64,000 nt of DNA, from NCBI RefSeq assembly GCF_965262965.1, contig NZ_OZ253573.1, positions 2,728,001 to 2,792,000 on the forward strand, read 5' to 3'. The first letter of the stretch is position 1. Each line of letters starts with the position of its first letter. The notes under the pieces are model-generated. The model searched no databases, was not told the DNA's origin, and saw only the letters and a list, made by a program, of their open reading frames with translations. This stretch comes from Poriferisodalis sp965262965 (GTDB taxonomy: Bacteria; Actinomycetota; Acidimicrobiia; Acidimicrobiales; Poriferisodalaceae). The position numbers and the translations under genes are program-made. This document shows, one piece after another, positions 49,465-58,151 of the stretch.

Positions 49465-50792
49465 TGCACGAGGCCTCGTCCGGCGGCCAATCGCCCGGTC
49501 CCGTTCGCAACAGCGAGCACGACCACAGCGGCAGTGCCGACCTCGACGGCTTGTACGGCACCGTCGCTTGGTTCGATCCGGTGTCGGGCATCGCAGGCGA
49601 CATGGCGCTCGGCGCACTGCTCGATGCCGGTGCTGACCTGGGATTCGTCACCGGCGAGCTGCAGACGCTTGGCGTCGACGGCTGGAGCCTGGATGCCGAG
49701 CGCGTGAGCCGTTGCGGCTTGGCCGCGACCCAAGCCCTCGTCGACGCACCCGAAGGGCATCATCATCGCCGCTGGCGCGACATTCGCGGGCTGCTCGAAT
49801 CGTCAGGCCTCACCCACCGGGTCCGCGAGCGTGCGCTGGCGGTGTTCGGCGCCCTGGCCGACGCTGAGGGCCGCGTGCACGGTGTTCCGGCCGACGACGT
49901 CCACTTTCACGAAGTGGGGGCACTCGACGCCATTGTTGACATCGTCGGTGTCTGCGCTGCGTTGGAGTCGCTCGGCGTTGACACGGTCGCGTGCGGGCCG
50001 GTCAAGGTCGGCACCGGCACGATCACCGCGGCACACGGTGTGCTGCCGAATCCTCCGCCGGCGGTCGTGCATCTGCTTGCTGGCCGTCCCGTCGTCGGCA
50101 CCGACATCGAGATGGAGCTCACAACGCCGACCGGTGCGGCCATTGTCTCGGCGCTGTGCGACACGTTCGGCCCGGTGCCGGCGATGACGATCACCGCGGT
50201 CGGCTTCGGCGCCGGCACCCGCGACCTGCCCGGTCGACCAAACGTCACTGGCGTGGTCGTCGGCACGCACGAGGTCGACCGATCGGAAGCGGACGGGTCA
50301 CCCCAGTCGATCGATGCTGCGATGTCGGCGCTGGGGGGCGCAGCGGTCACCTCCGAACTCGTGGAACTGGCGGCCAACCTTGACGATGTCACCGGCGAGC
50401 TGCTCGGCCATGCGCTGGAGGCGCTGCTGGCTGCAGGAGCGCTCGACGCTTGGGCGACGCCGATCGTGATGAAGAAGGGTCGACCGGCGCACACCCTCAC
50501 GGCGCTGTGCCGTCCCGAAAACCTCACGGCGCTCGCCGATCTGGTGGCCCGTCTCACCGGCACGCTGGGCCTGCGGGCTCGCACGGTCGTGCGGACGGCG
50601 CTCGAGCGGCACACCACCAGCGTCGAGGTCGACGGTCACGTCGTCCGCATCAAGATCGGGCCGCACCGTGCCAAGCCCGAATGGGACGACGTGGTCACCG
50701 CAGCGACAGCGCTTGAACGGACCCCCGCCGAGGTGGCCCGGGCCGCCGCAGCGCTCGCTGGCGCAGCGACCGATCCCGCAGAAACCGATTGA
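49464..50792 (+). CDS. larC: Nickel insertion protein LarC
   Basis: A 442-residue CTP-dependent cyclometallase that inserts nickel into the sulfurised pincer precursor. WFDPVSGIAGDMALGALLDA at the N-terminus is the family signature. Others are VHFHEVGALDAIVDIVGVCA, EMELTTPTGAAIVSAL, ELAANLDDVTGELLGHALEA and PIVMKKGRPAHTLTALC. A His-rich stretch (APEGHHHRRW) may bind nickel. No programmed frameshift is needed, unlike in lactobacilli, where larC is split. larE and the apoenzyme larA are not in the window. Confidence 0.94.
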   Translation: MHEASSGGQSPGPVRNSEHDHSGSADLDGLYGTVAWFDPVSGIAGDMALGALLDAGADLGFVTGELQTLGVDGWSLDAERVSRCGLAATQALVDAPEGHHHRRWRDIRGLLESSGLTHRVRERALAVFGALADAEGRVHGVPADDVHFHEVGALDAIVDIVGVCAALESLGVDTVACGPVKVGTGTITAAHGVLPNPPPAVVHLLAGRPVVGTDIEMELTTPTGAAIVSALCDTFGPVPAMTITAVGFGAGTRDLPGRPNVTGVVVGTHEVDRSEADGSPQSIDAAMSALGGAAVTSELVELAANLDDVTGELLGHALEALLAAGALDAWATPIVMKKGRPAHTLTALCRPENLTALADLVARLTGTLGLRARTVVRTALERHTTSVEVDGHVVRIKIGPHRAKPEWDDVVTAATALERTPAEVARAAAALAGAATDPAETD

Positions 50793-50877
50793 AGCGGTAC
50801 ACGGGCAGCGTCCTAGACTGACTCTTTGGAGCTTCTTGCCATTGCGAGGCCTGCGGGCGCGCAACGGAGGGGCTCGG

Positions 50878-50951
50878 GCGCTTGTAGCTCAATTGGAAAG
50901 AGCATCTGACTACGGATCAGAAGGTTGGGGGTTCGAGTCCCTCCAAGCGCG
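50878..50951 (+). tRNA. tRNA-Arg (anticodon ACG)
   Basis: Acceptor GCGCTTG pairs with CAAGCGC; discriminator G. The anticodon stem TCTGA/TCAGA encloses loop CTACGGA with anticodon ACG, so the A is expected to be edited to inosine. T-arm contains GGTTCGAGTCC. Length 74 nt; CCA not encoded. Confidence 0.96.
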
Positions 50952-51053
50952 CTGAGGCCGCAGCGACGGACCGCGCTGCGAAATCGGCGTGAATCACTTG
51001 CGCCGCACGCGTCGTAGATATAGCGTGCGATTAGTGATCGTCACATCGGTGGC

Positions 51054-52688
51054 ATGATGCGGTTGGACTCGACTACCGAGTCCGCGCACATCGACCGGTT
51101 TGTGCTCGATGGCCTGCCGCCGACTGATCAGTGGCCTGAAATCACGCTGTCCGAGCCGCTCTTCTCGTATCCGAGTCGGCTCAATGCTGCGGCAGTCCTG
51201 CTCGACGGAGCGATCTCGCAGGGGTGGGGCCAGCGGCCATGCATGGGCCTCGGCGACGACATGTGGACCTACTCCGACGTGTACGACTGCGCCAACCGCA
51301 TCGCCGCGGTGCTAGCGGAGGACTTCGGGATCGTGCCGGGGAATCGGGTCCTGCTTCGAGGGGCCAACGCTCCGTGGATGGTGGCAGCGTGGTTCGCCGT
51401 TCTCAAGGCCGGTGCGGTGGCAGTCACAACGATGCCGCTACTGCGCGCCCAGGAGCTTGCGAAGGTCTGCGCAAAGTGCGCGCCGGCGGTTTCGTTGTGC
51501 GCAGAGGGCCTGGAAGCAGCGCTGCGGAAGGCGACCGATTGCCCGATCGCCATCTGGGGGCCGGCGGGCGATCTGGAGGCGGCTGCCGCGACCAAGACGG
51601 GCAAGTTCACTGCGATCGATACCGCGGCGACCGACCCCGCGCTGCTGGCCTGCACCTCGGGTACCACCGGCGTCCCCAAGGTCGCCGCGCACTTCCACCG
51701 AGACCTGCTGGTGATCGCAGACGCATTTGCGCCGCTGCTCCAAGCACGGCCCGACGACCTCTTCGTCGGGAGCCCGCCGCTCGCATTCACCTTCGGGCTG
51801 GGCGGAGAAGTTGTGTTCCCGATGCGAGTCGGAGCGTGCACCTGGTTCTGCGACGAACCGGGTCCCGAGGCCTTGGCGAATCTGATCGCCGAGCGGCGAG
51901 CCACCGTGTGCTTTAGCTCGCCGACGGCGTACCGAGCCATGCTTGCCCCCAAGCCTCGACCGGACCTGTCATCTCTTCGTCGGGCTGTCTCGGCCGGCGA
52001 GTGGCTCCCGCGGGCGACGTTCGAACTGGTCGAAGCGGAGCTCGGCCTGAAGCTGATCGACGGAATCGGCTCGACCGAGCTGCTGCACATCTTCATCTCT
52101 GCATCTGACGACGACATTCGACCGGGAGCCACGGGCAAGCCACTGCCTGGCTGGGAGGCAGCGATCTTCGACGACGACGGCAATCCGATGCCGCCAGGCA
52201 AGCCGGGTCGGCTCGCGGTGAAGGGACCGATCGGCTGCCGATACCTCAATGACGCCCGCCAATCCACCTACGTGCGCAACGGCTGGAACATTACCGGCGA
52301 TATCTACGCCTGCGATTCCGATGGCTACTTCTGGTACCAGGCCCGCTCCGACGACATGATTGTCAGCTCGGGCTACAACATCGCCGCCCCAGAAGTGGAG
52401 GAAGCCTTGCTCAGCCATACGGCGGTCGCCGAGGCAGGCGTGATCGGCTCGCCCGACCCGGACCGGGGCATGATCGTCCACGCGTTCGTCCATCTGCGCG
52501 ACCCGTCGACGGCTACCGAAGCGCTCGCACGCGAGCTGGGAGACCACGTGAAGGCCTCGATTGCCCCCTACAAGTATCCTCGCCGGATCACGTTCTGCGC
52601 TGAACCGTTGCCCAAGACGACGACAGGGAAGCTGCAGCGGCGCGAGCTGTCCAAGCTGACAGAGCTGGCTGAGCAGGCCGGCGCCTAG
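51054..52688 (+). CDS. Aryl-CoA ligase, 2-aminobenzoate--CoA ligase-like
   Basis: A 544-residue AMP-forming ligase. LLACTSGTTGVPKVAAHFHR is the phosphate-binding loop; then GIGSTELLHIFISA, GWNITGDIYACDSDGYFWYQ, ARSDDMIVSSGYNIAAPEVE and the lysine motif LPKTTTGKLQRREL. The HFHRD stretch and STELLHIF are characteristic of benzoate/2-aminobenzoate-CoA ligases rather than fatty acyl ligases. Activates anthranilate or a related aromatic acid. Starts ATG 51054 (a second ATG follows at 51057). It is followed by a PaaX regulator 18 bp downstream and faces the flavin monooxygenase fusion gene, which fits a CoA-dependent aminobenzoate pathway. Confidence 0.87.
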   Translation: MMRLDSTTESAHIDRFVLDGLPPTDQWPEITLSEPLFSYPSRLNAAAVLLDGAISQGWGQRPCMGLGDDMWTYSDVYDCANRIAAVLAEDFGIVPGNRVLLRGANAPWMVAAWFAVLKAGAVAVTTMPLLRAQELAKVCAKCAPAVSLCAEGLEAALRKATDCPIAIWGPAGDLEAAAATKTGKFTAIDTAATDPALLACTSGTTGVPKVAAHFHRDLLVIADAFAPLLQARPDDLFVGSPPLAFTFGLGGEVVFPMRVGACTWFCDEPGPEALANLIAERRATVCFSSPTAYRAMLAPKPRPDLSSLRRAVSAGEWLPRATFELVEAELGLKLIDGIGSTELLHIFISASDDDIRPGATGKPLPGWEAAIFDDDGNPMPPGKPGRLAVKGPIGCRYLNDARQSTYVRNGWNITGDIYACDSDGYFWYQARSDDMIVSSGYNIAAPEVEEALLSHTAVAEAGVIGSPDPDRGMIVHAFVHLRDPSTATEALARELGDHVKASIAPYKYPRRITFCAEPLPKTTTGKLQRRELSKLTELAEQAGA

Positions 52689-52706
52689 CGTCCAGGTTCG
52701 AAGACG

Positions 52707-53519
52707 ATGTCGCCAAGAGACCGGATCCTCGACACCTACGGGCTGTTCGCCCGCGACTATGGGGGCTGGATTGCGGTGGGCGCGCTCATCGCGCTGATGC
52801 GTGAGCTCGGGATCGACGCGCAGGCCGTGCGGTCCGCCGCGTCTCGCATGAAGCGTTCAGGTCTGCTGGTGCCTGAGCGAGTGGATGGCAAGGCCGGCTA
52901 TGCGCTGAGCGCCGACGGGCGCGAGATCCTCGAAGCAGGCGATCAGCGCATCTTCGGCGGCGGAGCCAGACGCAACGACGCCGCATGGCTGTTGGTGCTG
53001 TTCTCGATCCCCGAATCCGAACGCCGCAAGCGGTACCTGATCCGGTCGAGGCTTGCCCGTCTCGGCTTCGCACCGGGCCCCGCTGCGTCGTGGATCGCCC
53101 CAGCTTCGCTGCTGGAAGAGGCCCGCACGATGCTCAAGCGGAGCGAGCTGGATGGCTACGTGTCGTTTTTCGAAGGCGAATTCCGAGCCGAGGCGAACAG
53201 CGAGCACATCGCGGCATCGGCATGGGACCTCGATCTCATCAACAAGCTGTACGGGGAGTACCTGACCGCTCAGCGGCCCATCTCGGAATCGTGGGTCGCT
53301 GCTCCCGGCCCGGATCGCGACGCGTTCGTGGCACACATGAACAACATCAGCGCCTGGAGGCCGCTGCCGTACGCCGATCCCGGGTTGCCTCGCTCGGTCA
53401 CACCGCCGGGCTGGCTCGCTGACCAAGCGCGCGAGGTGTTCATGCGGCTCCACCGGCAGCTTCGGCCCGGCGCGCACCGCTTCTACCTGGAAACGCTCAA
53501 CGCAGCTGCACGCCGCTAA
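52707..53519 (+). CDS. PaaX-family transcriptional regulator
   Basis: A 270-residue GntR-like repressor of aromatic CoA pathways. The winged-helix part (IALMRELGIDAQAVRSAASR, MKRSGLLVPERVDGKAGYAL) is followed by the PaaX central and C-terminal parts (RNDAAWLLVLFSIPESERRK, ASWIAPASLL, FMRLHRQLRPGAHRFYLETL). PaaX senses an aryl-CoA thioester such as phenylacetyl-CoA; here the ligand is probably the CoA ester made by the upstream ligase. A candidate operator is the inverted repeat at 56068-56085 upstream of the SDR operon. Confidence 0.9.
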   Translation: MSPRDRILDTYGLFARDYGGWIAVGALIALMRELGIDAQAVRSAASRMKRSGLLVPERVDGKAGYALSADGREILEAGDQRIFGGGARRNDAAWLLVLFSIPESERRKRYLIRSRLARLGFAPGPAASWIAPASLLEEARTMLKRSELDGYVSFFEGEFRAEANSEHIAASAWDLDLINKLYGEYLTAQRPISESWVAAPGPDRDAFVAHMNNISAWRPLPYADPGLPRSVTPPGWLADQAREVFMRLHRQLRPGAHRFYLETLNAAARR

Positions 53520-53588
53520 CCCGCGGCCCGAGCGGCCCGTGAGCCCGTCTCGAATAGGGCCTGGGAACAAGAGCGGGAAGCATCGCCG

Positions 53589-55925
53589 TCAGCGCAGGTC
53601 GCGGTCGATGAGTGCGTCTGGCACTTGTTCGCGGCGGCGGCTTGTGCGGCCGGGCCAGTACTGGATGGGCCACGGCTGCTCGCTGCGCCCGAGATCGATC
53701 GCGGAGTTGAGGGTCCAGTAGGGGTCAACCAGATGCCCGCGGGCGATCAGGCAGATGTCGGCCCTGCCGGCCATGAGCACGGTGTTGACGTCATCGATGC
53801 TGGAGATAGCGCCCACTGCCATCGTCGGGATGCCGACCGCGTTGCGGATCGCCTCGGCAAACGGTGTCTGATACAGGCGCCCATACGCGGGCTCGCCGTC
53901 GGGATCAACCTGACCGGTCGAGACGTCGATGATGTCCACGCCGCAGTCCTTCGACATGTGGCTCAGCTCGATGGCCTCGGAGCTGCTGAACCCGTCCTCG
54001 ATCCAGTCGGTGGCCGAGATCCGCACCGACAGCGGCTTGCTGTAGGGCCAGGCCTCCCGCACCGCTTCGATGACACGTAGCGGAAACAGCGCCCGATTCT
54101 TGAGCGTGCCGCCATGGTCGTCGCTGCGCCGGTTCGTCACCGGCGACAGGAATGACGACAGGAGATAGCCGTGCGCAGCATGGACTTCCAGCAAGTCGAA
54201 ATCGGCGTCGGCCGCCCGATGGGTTGCCGCCACGAAGTCGTCGAGGACAGCGTCCATCTGCTTGTACGACATCTCCGTTGGTGTCTGGCTGATGGCGCGG
54301 TACGGCAGCGGAGAGGCTGACATCAGCGGCCAGTTGCCGGAATCGAGCGGTAGGTCCTCGCCCTCCCACGGCACCTTTGTCGAGCCCTTGCGGCCCGCGT
54401 GGCCGATCTGCAGGCCGATCTTGGCTTCGGTGAAGGTGTGCACGAACTCGGTTATCCCGGCCCAGGCTTCGGTCTGTTGGGTGTTCCAGATCCCGGTGCA
54501 TCCGGGCGTGATGCGGGCCTCGGGCGACGTGCAGGCCATCTCGGTCATCACCAGAGCGGCGCCTCCTACGGCGCGGCTGCCCAGGTGCACCTTGTGCCAG
54601 TCGTTCGGCATGCCATCGACAGCGCTGTACTGCGCCATCGGTGACACGCCGATGCGGTTTGCGAACGTCACGTCACGCAGCGCGAACGGGTAGAAGATCG
54701 GCGGTGTGTCCGGCGTCGGCGGCCGGGCGGAGGGTGGCTGCTGGGATGCGAACCAGCGCAAGGTCCCATCGAGGTAGCCGGCGTCCCGCTCACGCAGGTT
54801 GTCGTAAGTAACCCGTTGCGACCTCGTGAACAGCGAGAACGCAAACTGCTCGAAGGGACGCTGGCGGTGGTGGTCGACGTGTGCGAACCAGTCCTCGCTG
54901 GTCGCCGCGGCCCGCTGCAAGCTCTCGATCTGGGGCCGTCGCTCCGCCTCGAAGTTCTTGAGCGCTGTGGACACATCGCCGGCTGCGGCCATGGTGTCGG
55001 CGAGCGCGATGGCGTCCTCCAGCGCCATCTTGGTGCCGCTGCCGACCGAGTAGTGAGCCGTGTGGGCAGCGTCGCCCAGCAGCACGACGTTGTTCACCAC
55101 CCACGACGCGCACGAGATTCGGGGGAAGCTGATCCACCTCGAGTTGTTGCCGATGAGCGGGCGTCCGCCGAGGTGGTGGGCGAAGAGCCGGCTGCACCAC
55201 TCCAGGGCATGTTGGTCGGACTCGCCAGGGGCTAACTCGGTGTCATGGCCGCCGAGCTGGGCCCGATGCCAGGTTGCTTCGGCCATCTCGACGATGAACG
55301 TCGAACGCGTGTCGTTGTAGGGATAGATGTGCGCCTGCACGGCACTGTGTCCGATGTCTTGGCCGTGTCCAGTGTCTTCGAAGACAGTGTCTTCGAAGAT
55401 GAACGTGAACCGGTCGAAGGGCGCGTCGGTTGCTGTCCAGATGTACTTCGCCGATCCGTGGTTGATCTTGGGTCGCAGCTGGGCCGCGTAGCGGTCGCGG
55501 GTGCCGCTGTTGACGCCATCGCCGGCAACCACGAGGTCGACGTCGTCTCCCAAGGCGTCGACGTCAGCCTCGGTTTCGAACTGGACGCACACGCCGAGCT
55601 CGGTCGCCCGGCAGGCCAGGATCTCTAGCAGGTGCACCCGAGAAATCGCGGCGAAACCGTGACCGTCTGAGGAAATGGTCCGGCCGCGGTAGCGGACGTC
55701 CATCGCACCCCAATGGCGGAACTCCGATTCGATGGCGGCGATGGCTTCTGGGTCGGACTCGGCAATGTTGGCCAAGGTCTCGTCGGAGAACACCACGCCG
55801 AACCCGAACGTGTCGCCACGGCGGTTGCGCTCGTACACGGTGATGTCATGGCCCGGGTCTTGCCGCTTCATCAGGATGCTGAAGAACACGCTGGCCGGGC
55901 CTCCGCCGATGCACGCGATCTTCAT
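53589..55925 (-). CDS. 2-aminobenzoyl-CoA monooxygenase/reductase-like fusion (FAD hydroxylase plus OYE domain)
   Basis: A 778-residue bifunctional flavoprotein. Residues 1-390 are a PHBH-type FAD monooxygenase (KIACIGGGPASVFFSILMKR, LVVAGDGVNSGTRDRYA, NNVVLLGDAAHTAHYSVGSG). From about 420 it is an Old Yellow Enzyme/dienoyl-CoA-reductase barrel (RDVTFANRIGVSPMAQYSAV, LQIGHAGRKGSTK, LLEVHAAHGYLLSSFLSP). This is the layout of 2-aminobenzoyl-CoA monooxygenase/reductase; databases often call it salicylyl-CoA 5-hydroxylase/oxidoreductase. It would hydroxylate and dearomatise the CoA ester. A 15-bp tandem duplication repeats FEDTV at about residue 176. Divergent from the SDR operon, gap 230 bp. Confidence 0.9.
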   Translation of the reverse strand: MKIACIGGGPASVFFSILMKRQDPGHDITVYERNRRGDTFGFGVVFSDETLANIAESDPEAIAAIESEFRHWGAMDVRYRGRTISSDGHGFAAISRVHLLEILACRATELGVCVQFETEADVDALGDDVDLVVAGDGVNSGTRDRYAAQLRPKINHGSAKYIWTATDAPFDRFTFIFEDTVFEDTGHGQDIGHSAVQAHIYPYNDTRSTFIVEMAEATWHRAQLGGHDTELAPGESDQHALEWCSRLFAHHLGGRPLIGNNSRWISFPRISCASWVVNNVVLLGDAAHTAHYSVGSGTKMALEDAIALADTMAAAGDVSTALKNFEAERRPQIESLQRAAATSEDWFAHVDHHRQRPFEQFAFSLFTRSQRVTYDNLRERDAGYLDGTLRWFASQQPPSARPPTPDTPPIFYPFALRDVTFANRIGVSPMAQYSAVDGMPNDWHKVHLGSRAVGGAALVMTEMACTSPEARITPGCTGIWNTQQTEAWAGITEFVHTFTEAKIGLQIGHAGRKGSTKVPWEGEDLPLDSGNWPLMSASPLPYRAISQTPTEMSYKQMDAVLDDFVAATHRAADADFDLLEVHAAHGYLLSSFLSPVTNRRSDDHGGTLKNRALFPLRVIEAVREAWPYSKPLSVRISATDWIEDGFSSSEAIELSHMSKDCGVDIIDVSTGQVDPDGEPAYGRLYQTPFAEAIRNAVGIPTMAVGAISSIDDVNTVLMAGRADICLIARGHLVDPYWTLNSAIDLGRSEQPWPIQYWPGRTSRRREQVPDALIDRDLR
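55370..55399 (-). repeat. 15-bp perfect tandem duplication inside the monooxygenase gene
   Basis: Two head-to-tail copies of CAGTGTCTTCGAAGA (55370-55384 and 55385-55399). In frame, it doubles the peptide FEDTV and adds five residues near residue 176 of the FAD domain. Confidence 0.9.
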
Positions 55926-56053
55926 CGGGGTGTCCGCGCCCGGTTCGTCGGCTTTCGTCGGATCGGTTCAAGCGAGGCCACAGCTGCCACATCAACTGCC
56001 TTCGAGCACGACATCAGCGCATACGAATTCGACGCATTTGCGAGATAACGGGC

Positions 56054-56085
56054 ATTTTGCGATATTCAAGAACGTAGTATAGTTC
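56054..56085 (+). promoter_or_regulatory. Candidate promoter with overlapping inverted repeat upstream of the SDR operon
   Basis: In an A+T-rich island between the divergent monooxygenase and SDR genes, TTGCGA at 56056-56061 and TATAGT at 56077-56082 could serve as -35 and -10 elements (spacing 15). The -10 lies in an inverted repeat AGAAC-gtagtata-GTTCT (56068-56085), a plausible operator for the nearby PaaX regulator. Proposed from sequence only. Confidence 0.45.
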
Positions 56086-56155
56086 TGACGATGCCCGACA
56101 TCGCCACCAACCACCGGGGCGAGCCTGGTCGACTGAATCGCAGCGGGGCCACGGC

Positions 56156-56866
56156 ATGAGCACGGCCGTAGTCACTGGCGGCACACGCGGGATCGGTCGA
56201 GCCGTCGGCCTGCGGCTCGCCGCTGCTGGCCACGATGTAACCGCGCTGGCGACGTCGGAGGCCGCGGAACCGCTGCCGGGCATCGCGGCCCGCATCTGCG
56301 ACGTGACCGATGAAGAGCAGGTCGCCTCGACGTTCTCCGACATCGGCCCGGTCGACATCCTCGTCAACAACGCCGGCATCTCGTCGTCGAATCGGCTGGG
56401 ACGCACCACGCTCGCACAGTGGAATCACAGCCTGGCCGTCAACGCGACGGGGGCGTTCCTGTGCACCCGCGAGGTCATCGACGCGATGCTGGAGCGCGGC
56501 GCGGGCCGGATCGTGACCGTTGCGTCGATCGCAGGCGTAGAGGGCGCCAAGTACATCGCCGCCTACGCAGCCTCCAAGCACGCCGTCGTGGGCCTGATGC
56601 GGGTCGTTGCGGCTGAGGCTGCGGGAACTGGTGTCACGGCCAACACGGTGTGCCCGACTTTCGTCCGCACCGAGATGACCATTGCCACCATCGCGAACAT
56701 CGCGGAACAGACCGGCAAGAACCTCACGGATGCCGAGGCGGCACTTGCCAAGGCCACACCCCATGGACGGATCATCGAGATTGTCGAGGTGGTCGACGCA
56801 GTGATGGAACTCCTGGGCTCAGACCGCAACGGTCAAGAGATCGTGCTCGACGGAGCGCCGGCATGA
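56156..56866 (+). CDS. Short-chain dehydrogenase/reductase of the aryl-CoA pathway
   Basis: A 236-residue classical SDR: VVTGGTRGIGRAVGLRLAAA (cofactor motif), ILVNNAGISSSN, VTVASIAGVEG (catalytic Ser) and YAASKHAVVG (YxxxK). Probable hydroxyacyl-CoA dehydrogenase for the reduced ring intermediate made by the monooxygenase/reductase. ATG 56156; the stop overlaps the enoyl-CoA hydratase start (ATGA), and RidA follows, so SDR-ECH-RidA form a tight operon transcribed away from the monooxygenase gene. Confidence 0.92.
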   Translation: MSTAVVTGGTRGIGRAVGLRLAAAGHDVTALATSEAAEPLPGIAARICDVTDEEQVASTFSDIGPVDILVNNAGISSSNRLGRTTLAQWNHSLAVNATGAFLCTREVIDAMLERGAGRIVTVASIAGVEGAKYIAAYAASKHAVVGLMRVVAAEAAGTGVTANTVCPTFVRTEMTIATIANIAEQTGKNLTDAEAALAKATPHGRIIEIVEVVDAVMELLGSDRNGQEIVLDGAPA

Positions 56867-57687
56867 CGTTCCGTGCATCTGCTGGGTTCACCGACGACTG
56901 GGAGCACTTCGATTTCGCGGTCGCCGACCGGGTCGCCACGATCACGCTCCAGCGCCCTGAAACGCTCAACTCGCTCACCTTCGATGTGTACGCCGACCTG
57001 CGAGACCTCTTCCGTGAAGCTCCGCTACGCGGCGACATCGACGCCATCGTCATCACCGGTCAGGGACGGGGCTTCTGCTCTGGCGGCGACGTCGACGAGA
57101 TCATCGGTGAGTTGGTGAGGTTCGATCCCGCCCGCCTGCTTGGGTTCACTCACATGACCGGTGCAGTCGTTCAGAACATGCGCGAGTGCGCGATCCCGAT
57201 CATTGCGGCCGTCAACGGCACTGCCGCCGGGGCCGGCGCGGTGATCGCGCTGGCATCGGACTTCCGCATCTGTGTGCCCCGAGCCACATTCGGATTCCTG
57301 TTCACCAAGGTCGGCCTCTCCGGGGGCGACATGGGCTCGGCCTACCTGCTGCCCCGACTGGTCGGCCACGGCCGCGCCACCGAGATCCTCATGTTCGGCG
57401 ATCCTGTCTCTGCTGCCGATGCAGTCGAGATCGGGCTTGCGAACCGGGTGGTCGAACCTGAGGACCTGCTCGAGGAGTGCACGGCGCTCGCCCGCCGGCT
57501 CGCAGACGGGCCTCGGCTCGCGTACCGGGCCACGAAGCTGCTGATCAACCGCGAGGCCGATATGAGCTTCGCAGCAGCGATCGAGTTCGAAGCCATGACC
57601 CAGGCGCTGCTGATGCGCACGCAGGACCATGCCGAGTTCCACCGTGCGTTCGCGGCCTCGGAGACACCGAATTGGAAAGGGCGATGA
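56863..57687 (+). CDS. Enoyl-CoA hydratase/isomerase family protein
   Basis: A 274-residue crotonase. FDFAVADRVATITLQRPETL and GRGFCSGGDVDEIIGE (first oxyanion strand), then AAVNGTAAGAGAVIALASDF (second) and FLFTKVGLSGGDMGSAYLLP. Glutamates at the usual catalytic positions are replaced (Lys-Val-Gly and Gly-Asp), and the GGDMGS stretch is like ring-opening or thioesterase-type crotonases, so it may cleave the ring or hydrolyse a CoA ester. Start ATG 56863, four-base overlap with the SDR gene. Confidence 0.9.
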   Translation: MTFRASAGFTDDWEHFDFAVADRVATITLQRPETLNSLTFDVYADLRDLFREAPLRGDIDAIVITGQGRGFCSGGDVDEIIGELVRFDPARLLGFTHMTGAVVQNMRECAIPIIAAVNGTAAGAGAVIALASDFRICVPRATFGFLFTKVGLSGGDMGSAYLLPRLVGHGRATEILMFGDPVSAADAVEIGLANRVVEPEDLLEECTALARRLADGPRLAYRATKLLINREADMSFAAAIEFEAMTQALLMRTQDHAEFHRAFAASETPNWKGR

Positions 57688-57688
57688 C

Positions 57689-58096
57689 ATGACGGCACCG
57701 CACCGGCTGATCAGCCCGGACTCCATGGCGCCGGCCCCCGGCTTCGCTCACGCAGTCGTCCCCGCGGATGGGCGAACCGTCTACCTCGCCGGGCAGATTT
57801 CTTCTGACCCGACCGGAACGGTCGTGGGCGACACGTTCGCCGAGCAGTACGACGTGGCGCTGGGCAACGTCGTCGAGGCGCTGGCACACGCCGGCGGCGA
57901 ACCCCGCCACATCGTGTCGCTGGTCGTGTATGCAACCGACGTGCAGGCGTACCGCGACGACCGCCGCGGCGTGGGCGTCGCCCATCGCAAGCATCTCGAC
58001 CGTCACTTCCCGGCCATGGCAGTGCTCGGTACCACCGCCCTGTTCGAGCCCGACGCCTTGGTCGAGATCATCGCTACAGCGGTCATTCCCGACTGA
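57689..58096 (+). CDS. RidA/YjgF-family enamine/imine deaminase
   Basis: A 135-residue RidA-type protein: FAHAVVPADGRTVYLAGQIS, DVALGNVVEALAHAGGEPRH, IVSLVVYATDVQAYRDD, PAMAVLGTTALFEPDALVEI. The usual catalytic Arg in the R.(A/V/I) motif near residue 105 is not seen in the standard form, since PAMAVLGTTAL replaces PARTxV. In the aminobenzoyl-CoA route an enamine/imine remains after ring reduction; a RidA homologue here would release ammonia. ATG 57689, one base after the ECH stop. Comparable RidA-like genes accompany known 2-aminobenzoate CoA clusters. Confidence 0.87.
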   Translation: MTAPHRLISPDSMAPAPGFAHAVVPADGRTVYLAGQISSDPTGTVVGDTFAEQYDVALGNVVEALAHAGGEPRHIVSLVVYATDVQAYRDDRRGVGVAHRKHLDRHFPAMAVLGTTALFEPDALVEIIATAVIPD

Positions 58097-58151
58097 GCGA
58101 GACACGAGCCGTGCCGCGGACCGCTGAGGGGACGACGCCTAGGGTCAACAG

